From the NCBI RefSeq assembly GCF_025770725.1, contig NZ_JANZKZ010000001.1, positions 1 to 64,000 on the forward strand: 64,000 nucleotides of DNA, read 5' to 3'. Shown piece after piece: positions 9,061 to 17,328 of this stretch. This stretch comes from Sulfurospirillum oryzae (GTDB lineage: Bacteria; Campylobacterota; Campylobacteria; Campylobacterales; Sulfurospirillaceae). The notes below the pieces were generated by a model that worked only from the letters and a program-made list of their open reading frames with translations, searched no databases and was not told where the DNA came from. Within the stretch, counting starts at the first letter, position 1. Each line of letters starts with the position of its first letter. The position numbers and the translations under genes are program-made.

Positions 9061-9644
9061 AAAAATATTTCATTCTTAGTTTATTCATTTTATTAACCTT
9101 CAATGCCTGCTCGGACAAGAAAGAAGAAAAAAATGTGCAAGCAGTTGAAAAAAATGTATCGCAACAAGCTGGGAAAATTGAAGTAATTGAAAATGATAAT
9201 TTTAAAGAGGAAAAAGTTCAAGTCAAAAAAGATGACAGCAATGAGAGCAAAAACTTCTATTACGATTATCATCAAGAGGCAAAAGCTCATGCACAAAAAG
9301 AAGAAGAGAGTAACTATACACCGCTAGGTGCAGTGCTTAAAGCAAGAAGTCCTTATGAACATGTTGAAGTTGGTCTGCTTGTGAATCAACTCAGTAAAAA
9401 TTTTATTGTTAAATGTTCTGCGTGCCATAATCATTATGCCAATGGTATCATTGGACCATCACTCCTAAGTAAGGACAGTGCCTATATTTTCAAAACGATC
9501 TCTCAATATAAAACGGGAGAGAAGAAGAACGTTCTCATGAAAGAATTAGTTGAGCAAATGGACGATAAAGAGATCAAAGCATTAGCAGATGAAATTTATA
9601 CATTTAATCAAGAAGTTAAAAAATTAAAAGAGAGACAAAAATGA
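9057..9644 (+). CDS. nosC1: NosC1, monoheme cytochrome c
   Basis: 195 residues. The N-terminus (FILSLFILLTFNACSDKK) looks like a lipoprotein signal although the residues before the Cys do not fit the lipobox exactly. A Lys/Glu-rich linker of about 80 residues precedes a heme domain with CSACH (about 121-125). In Wolinella-type clusters two monoheme cytochromes, C1 and C2, lie between nosG and nosH and are proposed to carry electrons from NosG/NosH to NosZ. It overlaps nosG by 4 bases (ATGA) and nosC2 by 4 bases, so the three are translationally coupled. Confidence 0.93.
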   Translation: MKKYFILSLFILLTFNACSDKKEEKNVQAVEKNVSQQAGKIEVIENDNFKEEKVQVKKDDSNESKNFYYDYHQEAKAHAQKEEESNYTPLGAVLKARSPYEHVEVGLLVNQLSKNFIVKCSACHNHYANGIIGPSLLSKDSAYIFKTISQYKTGEKKNVLMKELVEQMDDKEIKALADEIYTFNQEVKKLKERQK

Positions 9645-10126
9645 AAAATATTATTGTAGGAGTAATCACATTTGTGATTCTTGGAAGTATGGTTTATACA
9701 GTCAGTCAGGGTACTGCATTTCAAGGTGGACAAGCAGCTAAAATTATTGAGAATGTATCAAAAACTCAAACTACGGTATCTCAGCAAAAAACTCAAGTAG
9801 CTACAGAAAAAAGCGATAGAGATATAGAAGCAGAAAAGATCAAATCGCTTAAAGATAAAGCGGGTAATGCTGCCGCATTTAAAGTAAGTGAAAATTATAA
9901 ACGAAAATGCGCTTCTTGCCATGGCGCTACAGGTGAAGGTGCGGTTGGACTTCCTCTTTTTGGCCAAAGTGCAGAACAACTCTATTCCAAATTACTTGAG
10001 TTCAAGAGTGGAAAAAGAGACAACCCTATTATGAAAAATGCCATCATGAATCTCAATGAAAATGACTTTAAAGAACTTTCTGCCGAAATTGGTGACTTTA
10101 AGGCAAGATCCGAAGCATTAAAATAA
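9641..10126 (+). CDS. nosC2: NosC2, monoheme cytochrome c
   Basis: 161 residues. An N-terminal hydrophobic segment (about 4-19) with no clear cleavage site may be a membrane anchor. A charged, helical linker precedes the heme domain with CASCHGATGEG (about 89-99) and a Met-containing stretch (NPIMKNAIMNLNENDF) that can provide the sixth ligand. It is the second of the paired cytochromes of the cluster and probably takes part in quinol-to-NosZ electron flow. Overlap of 4 bases with nosC1; 14 bases before nosH. Confidence 0.93.
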   Translation: MKNIIVGVITFVILGSMVYTVSQGTAFQGGQAAKIIENVSKTQTTVSQQKTQVATEKSDRDIEAEKIKSLKDKAGNAAAFKVSENYKRKCASCHGATGEGAVGLPLFGQSAEQLYSKLLEFKSGKRDNPIMKNAIMNLNENDFKELSAEIGDFKARSEALK

Positions 10127-10140
10127 CCAAAGGACATCAC

Positions 10141-11049
10141 GTGAGTAGTAAATACGAAGAGCGAAAAACGATTGCTAAAACATCATTTTTTTCTACATTT
10201 GTTGATGAGTCAAGAGATGGGAAAAAGATGTTAAGTATAAGAGCTATAAGGTGGATTGTTATTATTAGTATTCATCTATTGTTCTTTTTGTCATTTAAAA
10301 TTGATATACAAATACTTGAAGGAACACTCAATGGATCGCGATTTTTAGGATTTCATCTTATTGATGTTTTTACAACATTAGAAGTTTTTGCAGCCACATA
10401 CCACATGCCGATCAATATGATTATTGGAACGGTAAGTATTTTAATCGTCTATTTACTCGTTGGTGGAAGAACGTATTGCTCATGGGTATGCCCTTATGGG
10501 TTACTCAGCGAAATTGGTGAGAAACTGCATAGTATCTTAGTCCAAAAAAAGGTTATTAAGGAAAGAGTTTTTGATTATCGTATAAAGTATATTTTCTGGG
10601 GGATTTTTCTAACCCTTGCCTTTACAAGTGGTTACTTAGTCTTTGAACTCTTTAATGTTGTTGGTATTTTAAGTCGTTTTATAACCTATGGGTGGAGTGC
10701 TGCTCTGGCTTGGGTCATAACTGTTTTTTTAATTGAAGTTTTTTTTGCAAGACGTGCATGGTGTAAGTATATCTGTCCTATTGGAACAACGTATGGCTTT
10801 GTTGGTGTTGTGAGTGCCTCAAGAATAGAATGGAATGATAACTGCGATCATTGTATGGTGTGCCATGATGTTTGCTTTGAAAATCACATTTTGGAACTAA
10901 CAAAACCACAGTACGATAAGCAACATAAAGAACTTGGCATTAAAAAAGAAATTGTGACAAGTGGCGATTGTACACTATGCGGACGTTGTATTGATGTATG
11001 TCATTCTGATGCATTGAATTATACTTTTAGATTAAAGAGTCTCCTATGA
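10141..11049 (+). CDS. nosH: NosH, membrane quinol-side iron-sulfur protein (NapH-like)
   Basis: 302 residues starting at a GTG (10141) preceded by AAAGGAC. Four membrane helices (about 37-57, 90-110, 152-172, 180-200) are combined with two CxxxCP motifs (CSWVCPYG, CKYICPIG), characteristic of the NapH/NosR-C-terminal family, and two [4Fe-4S] motifs near the C-terminus (CDHCMVCHDVC, CTLCGRCIDVC). The family passes electrons from menaquinol across the membrane. It overlaps nosF by 4 bases. NosR is absent from clade II clusters, so NosG/NosH is the likely replacement. Confidence 0.95.
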   Translation: MSSKYEERKTIAKTSFFSTFVDESRDGKKMLSIRAIRWIVIISIHLLFFLSFKIDIQILEGTLNGSRFLGFHLIDVFTTLEVFAATYHMPINMIIGTVSILIVYLLVGGRTYCSWVCPYGLLSEIGEKLHSILVQKKVIKERVFDYRIKYIFWGIFLTLAFTSGYLVFELFNVVGILSRFITYGWSAALAWVITVFLIEVFFARRAWCKYICPIGTTYGFVGVVSASRIEWNDNCDHCMVCHDVCFENHILELTKPQYDKQHKELGIKKEIVTSGDCTLCGRCIDVCHSDALNYTFRLKSLL

Positions 11050-11684
11050 TAGAAATTCACAATGTCAGTAAAAAATTTGGCAATGTCCTCTCGTTAGATG
11101 ATCTAACATTGACATTAAATAAAGATGATTGCGTTGCGCTTATGGGGCCTAATGGAGCGGGAAAAACTACTTTAATCAGGTTAATACTAGGCTATTACCA
11201 TCCTAATAGTGGCACGGTTCTGGTTAATGGACTTGATCCGATTAAAGAGAGGATACAGGTATTACAAAACATTAGTTTTGTTCCACAATTACCTCCTCCG
11301 ATTAAATTAAATTTGGATGAACTTATCAGTTATGCTTGTAAAAGTACCAAAATAGAAAGAGATGCTATCATCCATTTTGCGAAGGAAATGGAGCTTGATA
11401 TTGAACCAAATTTAAGTAAATCATTTTTTAAATTAAGCGGTGGCATGAAACAAAAAATGCTAATAGCGATCAGTCTAGCACGTCAAAGCGACATTATTAT
11501 TTATGATGAACCAACAGCCAATCTCGATCCAAAAGCACGAGATAATTTTCATCGCCTCTTAAAAAAAGAGACACGTTCTAAAATTGCATTGTTCGTTACC
11601 CATCGCCTTGATGAGATGAAAGAACTGGTCAATCGACAAATCTATATGGATTTAGGAAAGGTGTTGAGCGATGAAAAGATTTAA
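11046..11684 (+). CDS. nosF: NosF, ABC transporter ATPase for NosZ maturation
   Basis: 212 residues with a complete ABC ATPase set: Walker A GPNGAGKTT (about 35-43), Q-loop VPQLPPP, signature LSGGMKQK, Walker B IIIYDEP and H-loop VTHR. It pairs with the permease NosY and the periplasmic NosD; the complex is required to assemble the copper-sulfur site of NosZ. The family usually runs about 210-310 residues, so this is a short form. It overlaps nosH by 4 bases and the first nosL by 14 bases. Confidence 0.94.
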   Translation: MIEIHNVSKKFGNVLSLDDLTLTLNKDDCVALMGPNGAGKTTLIRLILGYYHPNSGTVLVNGLDPIKERIQVLQNISFVPQLPPPIKLNLDELISYACKSTKIERDAIIHFAKEMELDIEPNLSKSFFKLSGGMKQKMLIAISLARQSDIIIYDEPTANLDPKARDNFHRLLKKETRSKIALFVTHRLDEMKELVNRQIYMDLGKVLSDEKI

Positions 11685-12114
11685 TGCACTCTTCCTTTTT
11701 TTACTGATGATTTTAATTTCAGGATGCGACACAAAGATAGACTTGAGTCCAAAGAAAGTTCATTGGGATCGCGATATGTGTGAGCGCTGTAAAATGGTTC
11801 TAAGCGATCGTAATTTCTCAGCACAAGTCATTAATCCAACCAATGGTAAAAGCTATGTTTTTGATGATATTGGCTGTGCTATTTTATGGTTTGAAGAAAA
11901 CAACATAAAATGGAAAGACAAAGCTGTAATATGGGTTAATGATGCAAAAACAGGTGCATGGATAGACGCGCGAAAAGCATTTTATGATGTTGCCAACATA
12001 ACGCCCATGGCATACGGATTTGGTGCGCATGCCATGAAATCAGCCATTAAAGAAGGTCAAGAAATGATTGATTTTGAAGAAGTCTCTAGAAGAGTTATTA
12101 AAATAGGCAAATGA
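11671..12114 (+). CDS. nosL: NosL, copper-binding lipoprotein (first of three copies)
   Basis: 147 residues. It is a lipoprotein (lipobox ISGC near residue 18) with the NosL copper-binding motif MCERCKM (about 35-41). The rest shows the NosL landmarks: FSAQVINPTNGKSYVFDDIGCAILWF, AWIDARKAFY and TPMAYGFGA. NosL hands Cu(I) to apo-NosZ or NosD in the periplasm. It starts inside nosF (14-base overlap). Two further NosL-family genes flank nosY; this one keeps all expected Cu ligands and is the best candidate for the standard NosL. Confidence 0.95.
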   Translation: MKRFNALFLFLLMILISGCDTKIDLSPKKVHWDRDMCERCKMVLSDRNFSAQVINPTNGKSYVFDDIGCAILWFEENNIKWKDKAVIWVNDAKTGAWIDARKAFYDVANITPMAYGFGAHAMKSAIKEGQEMIDFEEVSRRVIKIGK

Positions 12115-12176
12115 TGATGCAAACAAATTATCTCAATTTATTCTATGATTTATTGAATCAATAATGGAGCTTTTTT

Positions 12177-12683
12177 GTGAAAAATAAAGTTTTAATTTGG
12201 GTACTTATTTTATTTCCCATCATCGTTCTTAGTGGATTCTTTTGGACGTTACATGTAAAACAGCAATTGCCAACAGACATCAGCAACAGTGACAAAAAAG
12301 CATTGGAATTTAAAGACAATACCATCCAATGTCCACAATGCCACATGTATCTTGCGAGCGCAAAATATACGGCGCAAATTATTACTCAAGATTCAAAAAC
12401 ACATTTTTTTGATGATGTGGGTTGTGCTATTTTATGGCTTAAAGAACAAAAGACAGAACCACAGTCTATCACTTTTTGGATATTCAGTAATGATACACAT
12501 CACTATATAGACGCTTTTAAAGCATTTTATTCTATCAATGATATTACACCAATGCATTATGGATTTGGTGCATACGAACAGGAAAAAGAAGGCTTTATCG
12601 ACTTTACTGAAATGCGCCTTCGTATGCTTCGAGGTGAAAATATGAGTGATCTTAAAATTCGAAAAAAACTAATAGGACATTAA
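12177..12683 (+). CDS. nosL: second NosL-family protein, membrane-anchored
   Basis: 168 residues. It has an uncleaved-looking membrane anchor (about residues 5-23, VLIWVLILFPIIVLSGFFW) in place of a lipobox, then the copper motif as CPQCHM, where the first NosL has CERCKM. The downstream blocks FDDVGCAILWL, HYIDAFKAFY and TPMHYGFGA are clear matches to the first copy, so it arose by duplication and has diverged. The gain of His in the motif may alter copper affinity. It has its own RBS (GGAG, 12168-12171) and start GTG at 12177, 62 bases after the first copy and 1 base before nosY. Confidence 0.9.
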   Translation: MKNKVLIWVLILFPIIVLSGFFWTLHVKQQLPTDISNSDKKALEFKDNTIQCPQCHMYLASAKYTAQIITQDSKTHFFDDVGCAILWLKEQKTEPQSITFWIFSNDTHHYIDAFKAFYSINDITPMHYGFGAYEQEKEGFIDFTEMRLRMLRGENMSDLKIRKKLIGH

Positions 12684-12684
12684 G

Positions 12685-13512
12685 ATGAAAAATTTATTGC
12701 TAATTGCTTTTCTCGATATCAAAGAGTCTGTAAGAGCACGTTGGTTTATTGTTTATACATTGGTTTTTGGAGGTCTTATTGCCCTCTTTTTTATTGCAGG
12801 CGTGACAGAATCGCAAGTTATGGGATTTAGTGGACTTAGTAGATTATTGCTGATGTATATACAAGTTACGATTGTTATTCTGCCTATTTTTATTCTTATC
12901 ACTACTGTACGTTCCATTTCAGGCGATAGAGACAATCATATATTAGAGTACATGCTTTCATTCCCTATCTCTTTGCCACAATACTATTGGGGGAAAATTA
13001 TTGGAAGATTTACAACTGTTTTTTTACCTGTCTTCTTTGCAATGATTCTTGCATTAATTATTGGAACTATAAAAGGTGCCAATATTCCTTGGAATATTTT
13101 TCTACTCTATTCTGGTCTACTTTTTGCCCTTAGTGCGGCTTTTTTAGGAATATCATTTTTAATATCTTCTGTTGTCAAATCTTCAGAAGTTGCGTTGGGA
13201 CTTTCATTTTTTGTTTGGATTGTTTTGCTTGCTTTTATCGATATTGCCTTAATTAGCCTTATGATGCAACACCGTTTGAGCGAAGAAATTATCATTGCTA
13301 TCTCACTTGTCAATCCAATGGAGATTTTTAGAGTTGCCGCGATCAGCCTTTTTGACCCAGAACTAACGGTTATGGGACCTGTCGCCTTTTATATTTTAGA
13401 TAACATCCATCTTTCTGTCTTTATTTTATTTTCTATTCTATACCCTATCCTTTTAGGCTTGGGATTTGCATTCTTTGGGTTTAACATATTTAAAAAAACA
13501 GATTTAGTGTAG
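12685..13512 (+). CDS. nosY: NosY, ABC transporter permease for NosZ maturation
   Basis: 275 residues with six predicted membrane helices (about 20-40, 55-75, 105-125, 135-158, 168-190, 248-270), the ABC-2 type fold of NosY. The first cytoplasmic stretch has RSISGDRDNHILEYMLSFPIS, the family's conserved loop after TM2. It forms the membrane part of NosFY, acting with periplasmic NosD on CuZ assembly. It lies between the second and third NosL-family genes; in related clusters nosF and nosY are adjacent, so two nosL copies appear to have been inserted between them. Confidence 0.94.
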   Translation: MKNLLLIAFLDIKESVRARWFIVYTLVFGGLIALFFIAGVTESQVMGFSGLSRLLLMYIQVTIVILPIFILITTVRSISGDRDNHILEYMLSFPISLPQYYWGKIIGRFTTVFLPVFFAMILALIIGTIKGANIPWNIFLLYSGLLFALSAAFLGISFLISSVVKSSEVALGLSFFVWIVLLAFIDIALISLMMQHRLSEEIIIAISLVNPMEIFRVAAISLFDPELTVMGPVAFYILDNIHLSVFILFSILYPILLGLGFAFFGFNIFKKTDLV

Positions 13513-13520
13513 GAGAAAAA

Positions 13521-13991
13521 ATGATTAAAAAAATATTGATTGTTGCTTTAGCAGTAGGTGCTCTCTTTGGAGCTAAAATGGAAATTACAAAAGATACAAC
13601 ATGTCTTATACGAAAAATCAAAGTCTATCAGGCACCAGAATGGGCTGCAACAATTCAAGTAAGAAGTGGTGAAGTCATCTATTTTTCAAGCCCAAAATCC
13701 ATGTTTGAATTCTATTTTGAACCATCACGTTGGCCAGAATACCAAGTAAAACAAAATGACGATATGCGCATCAATGTAACGGATTATGAAACACTAGAAA
13801 AAATTCCTGCACGCGAAGCATTTTATGTCTATGGAAGCCAAAAAACAAGTCCAGCAGGAGACGATTTACCCGCTTTTGCAAGCAAAGAGAAAGCAGAAAA
13901 ATTTGCAAAACAATATGAAGGAAGAAGAGTTCTTGATTTTTCCCAAGTTTCCAATGGGCTAATCAATCTTTTGAACAACAAACTGCGCTAG
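13521..13991 (+). CDS. third NosL-family protein, copper motif degraded
   Basis: 156 residues with a cleavable signal peptide (IVALAVGALFGA). The C-terminal two thirds match NosL blocks (VIYFSSPKSMFEFYF, DYETLEKIPAREAFYVYGSQ, FASKEKAEKFAKQYEGRRVLDFSQV). Where NosL has CxxCxM, this protein has only one Cys (TTCLIRKIKVYQ), so the usual Cu(I) site is missing. This C-terminal-type NosL is the last gene of nos clusters in several Campylobacterota and may be a chaperone rather than a copper carrier; that is inference. RBS AGGAG, 8 bases after nosY. Confidence 0.85.
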   Translation: MIKKILIVALAVGALFGAKMEITKDTTCLIRKIKVYQAPEWAATIQVRSGEVIYFSSPKSMFEFYFEPSRWPEYQVKQNDDMRINVTDYETLEKIPAREAFYVYGSQKTSPAGDDLPAFASKEKAEKFAKQYEGRRVLDFSQVSNGLINLLNNKLR

Positions 13992-13995
13992 AACA

Positions 13996-14026
13996 TGCAA
14001 TGAGAGACGACCCATCTCTCATTGCA
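13996..14026 (+). terminator. rho-independent terminator of the nos cluster
   Basis: TGCAATGAGAGA (13996-14007) and TCTCTCATTGCA (14015-14026) form a perfect 12-bp stem with a 7-base loop, 5 bases after the last nos stop, followed by a T-rich stretch (TAATTTATTTTT). Confidence 0.85.
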
Positions 14027-14080
14027 TAATTTATTTTTAAAAGACAATGAGAAATTTTATATTTGATAGGAAATTTTCCT

Positions 14081-14203
14081 TTAACACCCACTCAAAATTC
14101 GATTGCGGTGATCAATCCTCGGTCTTTGCAATGCTTCAATAGTTTGACTATCAATTTCCCATTCAAGTTTAACGGTTTCATCGGGAATGCGCCTAATTTT
14201 CAC
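14081..14203 (-). other. possible small coding fragment
   Basis: The 428-base gap between the nos terminator and creA holds one reading frame with normal codon and amino-acid make-up on the reverse strand: GTG at 14203 to TAA at 14081, 40 codons (VKIRRIPDETVKLEWEID...). No clear RBS is present. It could be the remnant of a decayed gene. I do not recognise it, and nothing else in 14027-14419 looks like a gene. Confidence 0.2.
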
Positions 14204-14419
14204 ATTGGGCTTTTAAAAGAATTTTATATGGCGAAAATTATACTTCACCAACAAAATAAAATAGGTATTAACGTTATTTATCAGTGCTAAAGTTTGCAGA
14301 AATACGATATTGTTAGTTTTTAAGCTTTCTTTATAAGGTGAAAAGCAAAAGTTAAAATTCCCATTTACTTTTGTTCAATAATGCTATTAATATCTTTTAT
14401 AATCTTGACGTGCAAATTA

Positions 14420-14908
14420 CTATTCGAAGAGTCTATTAGTAATTTGCACTGTTGAAATTGCATTTTTAGGTGAGCCATCAATGAGTTTATCTGAATATGT
14501 TAAATAAACAAGAGTATTACGTTTTGGATCATAAAAGCGGACAACTTGAATATGCTTGAATAAGAAAGAAGTTGATTCTTTGAAAACGCGCTCGCCATCA
14601 TTTTTTTTAGATTGAACATCTTGAGGCAAATTAATCACCCCTGTTTGCCTGCAAGCAATAGATGCATCAGAGGTATCTTCTGCAACACCAAACGTACCTT
14701 TCACGCCTCCTGTCTTTGCGCGCGATAAATGGCATGAAACTCCTGGTATTTTAGGATCGTCGAACGCTTCAACTAAAATTTTGTGATTAGCGCCAACCAG
14801 TACAAAAGCTGTATCGACAGATCCAATTTCTTCTGCATTCATTGATATCGTAGAAATCAACAATATGATACTAAAGCCTTTAACTAAGTTTGTTATGTTT
14901 AAAGCCAT
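14420..14908 (-). CDS. creA: CreA family protein
   Basis: 162 residues from ATG at 14908, chosen because GAGGAA lies just upstream; an earlier in-frame ATG at 14977 lacks an RBS and would put charged residues ahead of the signal peptide. A signal sequence ([20 protein letters not shown]) is followed by the CreA signature: [38 protein letters not shown] and the [19 protein letters not shown] block. CreA is a periplasmic protein of unknown function, widespread in proteobacteria. It is the last core gene before the integrated region. Confidence 0.9.
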   Translation of the reverse strand: MALNITNLVKGFSIILLISTISMNAEEIGSVDTAFVLVGANHKILVEAFDDPKIPGVSCHLSRAKTGGVKGTFGVAEDTSDASIACRQTGVINLPQDVQSKKNDGERVFKESTSFLFKHIQVVRFYDPKRNTLVYLTYSDKLIDGSPKNAISTVQITNRLFE

Positions 14909-15118
14909 TTTGTATTCCTCTATAATGTTCTCATTAATGAAATTATACATAGCATTAGTAAACATAAGATTCAACAAACTAAGTTTAGCTCAATGTGTCT
15001 AACCTTTGTGTCTAAAACTTATTATTATGACAGTATAGTGCAAAAGAAAACCACTATTAATGATGTTGAATAAAATACTAAAAGCTCTATTTTATGGGAT
15101 TTTTTGAAGTTTTAGGAG

Positions 15119-15290
15119 TGGTGTCAAGAGGGGGACTCGAACCCTCGACCTCCGGCTTATGAGTTTGATAATACGAAATACAGAGCCTATCGAAAGTCCT
15201 ACCCAGTCGTGCATTAGGCATTTTTATTGGGTCTTTTTTTGAGCCAAATTTTAAAGGCACTGCACCCGTTCCTAGTATAAAATTAAGCTG
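15119..15290. repeat. left end of element 1 with tRNA-Met 3' att repeat
   Basis: 15119-15163 repeats the 3' half of the tRNA-Met at 39789 (CCA end to the anticodon loop) with one mismatch, and the following ~125 bases match the segment after 22972 with scattered changes. The shared part holds GAGCCAAA (15241-15248), a motif also clustered in the right ends. This is the left boundary (attachment site) of the integrated region. Confidence 0.85.
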
Positions 15291-15349
15291 GATATGGATG
15301 AGTCTTTGAAGGAAAAAACTGCCTTATTGGGAAACTATTCAGTCAATTT

Positions 15350-16498
15350 TCATGAAATAATAATTTCATAACGTGTATTTTTGCCTTTTGTTTCAGGATC
15401 CACTCGAATACATCCAAAATCAACTAACTCTTTTAAATCTCTAACTGCCGTTCTTGGACTTGCTTTTGTAATAGCAATGTATTTTCGTTTTGTAATGCCA
15501 CCTTCAAAATTTTCCATTCCTATATCCAGAACCTTATTAAGCACTTTAATTTCTCTTGCATTAAGTCCAGTATTGCGATGATTATCCCAAAATTTTGTCT
15601 TATCAATGATGTAGCCCAAACTCTTTTTCGCATCTTCCAAAGCGTGAAGGAGCGTTTTTAAAAACCACTCAATCCATACGGTAATATCAATACCTTCATC
15701 ACTTTCTTTGATCGGTTTTAAGCCCGTAGTAGCATCAAGAACTTCATAATATCCTCTTCTATCTTTGAGAATGGAGGTTGACATCGAATAGAGTTTAGAG
15801 AAATTTGAACGTTCAATTTTAGATAAAACCAAATCTGTAATAGCCCTTGTTATTCTTCCATTACCATCATCGAAAGGATGAATAACCACAAACCATAAAT
15901 GCGCAATAGCCGCTTTAATAAGAGTCGAATCTTGCTTATTAAACCAATTTAAAAATGCGTTCATTTCATCTTTCAGTGTATCGCTTGGCGGTGCTTCATA
16001 GTGTACTTTTTCTCTACCGATGGCACCAGAGACTACTTCCATTTTGGAAGAACCTCTAAAATCTGCCACAATAATCTTTTCAAATCCACTGTATCCTCTT
16101 GGAAAAAGTGCATTGTGCCATCCAAAGAGACGTTTTAAGGTAAGATCTCCTTCATAATGAGTATTTGCATCTATTAAAATATCAATGATGCCATCTGTGT
16201 GTGTATCAGCAACTCTGCTGTGTTCCATATTAGCGAGCCCTAGTTTTCTACCAACCGAAGCTCTAACACTCTCTCGATTGAGAATTTCTCCTTCAATAGC
16301 AGAACTGTTCAAGACTTCACTCGATAAAGATTCCCACTGCCTCATACGAAGTGTTTCATCATTTAAAAATCGTGTAAATGCAATGAGATAGCCCTGCTCC
16401 CTACTAATACTCTGCACAAGTGGTTCTATGCTTTTGGCATCATACGTAAAATGAGGATAGTTCGTTTTTTGCCAAATCCAGCGTGCTGATTGTTTCAC
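15350..16498 (-). CDS. Fic family AMP-transferase with winged-helix C-terminus
   Basis: 382 residues. The Fic catalytic motif HPFDDGNGRITRA (near residue 206) is intact. The N-terminal domain carries the autoinhibitory motif SSAIEG (near 67, S/T-x3-E-G/N), so this is a class II Fic with internal inhibition. The last ~70 residues (NAREIKVLNKVLDIG..., KRKYIAITKASPRTAVRDLKEL) form a winged helix that could bind DNA or self-regulate. Fic proteins transfer AMP to a hydroxyl side chain of a target protein; here the target is unknown. It is the first gene inside the left element and has no partner gene beside it. Confidence 0.9.
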   Translation of the reverse strand: MKQSARWIWQKTNYPHFTYDAKSIEPLVQSISREQGYLIAFTRFLNDETLRMRQWESLSSEVLNSSAIEGEILNRESVRASVGRKLGLANMEHSRVADTHTDGIIDILIDANTHYEGDLTLKRLFGWHNALFPRGYSGFEKIIVADFRGSSKMEVVSGAIGREKVHYEAPPSDTLKDEMNAFLNWFNKQDSTLIKAAIAHLWFVVIHPFDDGNGRITRAITDLVLSKIERSNFSKLYSMSTSILKDRRGYYEVLDATTGLKPIKESDEGIDITVWIEWFLKTLLHALEDAKKSLGYIIDKTKFWDNHRNTGLNAREIKVLNKVLDIGMENFEGGITKRKYIAITKASPRTAVRDLKELVDFGCIRVDPETKGKNTRYEIIIS

Positions 16499-16622
16499 TA
16501 GGACTCCTCTGTAGGTTATTTTAACGCTATTATATCCATTTTGGCACGAATATATATAAAATAAGAGCCATATTTGGCTTTAATATAACAATTATACGTG
16601 CCATTCTTTTATTTTAAATATA

Positions 16623-17168
16623 GTACAACGTATTCTCAAAAGTGCTACAGGGTGGTTTAAAGCATTTTTCACTTTCTCATTCAATACAGGGCTTAGAACG
16701 GGTGAAGCTTTGGCTTTACAGTGGGGTGATATTGATTTCGAGAACAACACCATCACTCTTCAAAGAAGTCAAAGGCACGGTGTCTTGAAGTCAACTAAGA
16801 CAAACATTGTCAATACCGTTTATATGCCCTCACCTGTTAAAGAAGCGTTAGAACTTCACAAGCAAACTGCAAAGAGTGATTTGTGGGTCTTTCCTAACGA
16901 AAATACGCTGCAACCCTACTTCGAGTCACGTCCTATCGTTAAAACGTATTTAAAGCCCCTTTTAGAGCGTTTAAACATCACTTACAAAACGCTCTATGCT
17001 ACTCGCCACAGTTTTGCGAGTTCAGTTGTTGAGAATAATATGCCAATTACTCTTGCTCAAAAGTATTTAGGGCATACAAAACTCTCTACTACTATGGATT
17101 ATTACGTGAAAAATGGCTTGATGGATGTTGCGAATATTGATAAGGGAATTGATAGGTTGTTTGCGTAA
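16623..17168 (+). pseudogene. tyrosine integrase 3' fragment (copy 1)
   Basis: This stretch is nearly identical, over its whole length, to the last ~545 bases of the intact integrase at 30874-32079. It keeps the catalytic half (GLRTGEALALQWGD, TRHSFAS, GHTKLSTTMDYY) but the N-terminal arm-binding and core-binding parts are missing: the frame is closed by a TAA at 16614 and similarity begins at about 16623. A TTG at 16710 could be misread as a start. It is followed by the same AACCCGTT repeat as the intact gene. Confidence 0.9.
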
Positions 17169-17197
17169 GTGAGGTAGGGAGTTTTTAGGAGAGAGTT

Positions 17198-17234
17198 AAC
17201 CCGTTAACCCGTTGGATATGCGGCCTAACGGGTT
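17198..17234. repeat. AACCCGTT tandem/inverted repeat after integrase copy 1
   Basis: AACCCGTTAACCCGTT (17198-17213) is followed by the inverted half AACGGGTT (17227-17234), so it can fold into a hairpin. The same arrangement follows the other two integrase 3' ends (19080, 32110), with related copies at 22691, 27534 and 39559, all inside the integrated elements. Confidence 0.7.
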
Positions 17235-17328
17235 AATATAGAGAATCTATAAAAATGAAATACTTTTTCCTTTTAAATTATAATTTCTATATAATAGCTT
17301 TAGTAAAATATAAAAAGGAAAATACTTA

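Noticed and set aside
14063-14290. 75-codon forward frame in the gap after nos
   Set aside because: No RBS and an unlikely composition; the short reverse frame at 14081-14203 in the same place looks more coding-like, and neither is convincing as a full gene.
15119-15163. tRNA-like sequence at 15119 and 22928
   Set aside because: Only the 3' half of tRNA-Met is present; the D-arm and acceptor 5' side are missing, so these are att repeats and not tRNA genes.
16710-17168. stand-alone integrase gene from the TTG at 16710
   Set aside because: Similarity to the intact integrase begins at about 16623, before this TTG, and the N-terminal half is absent; it is a decayed 3' end.
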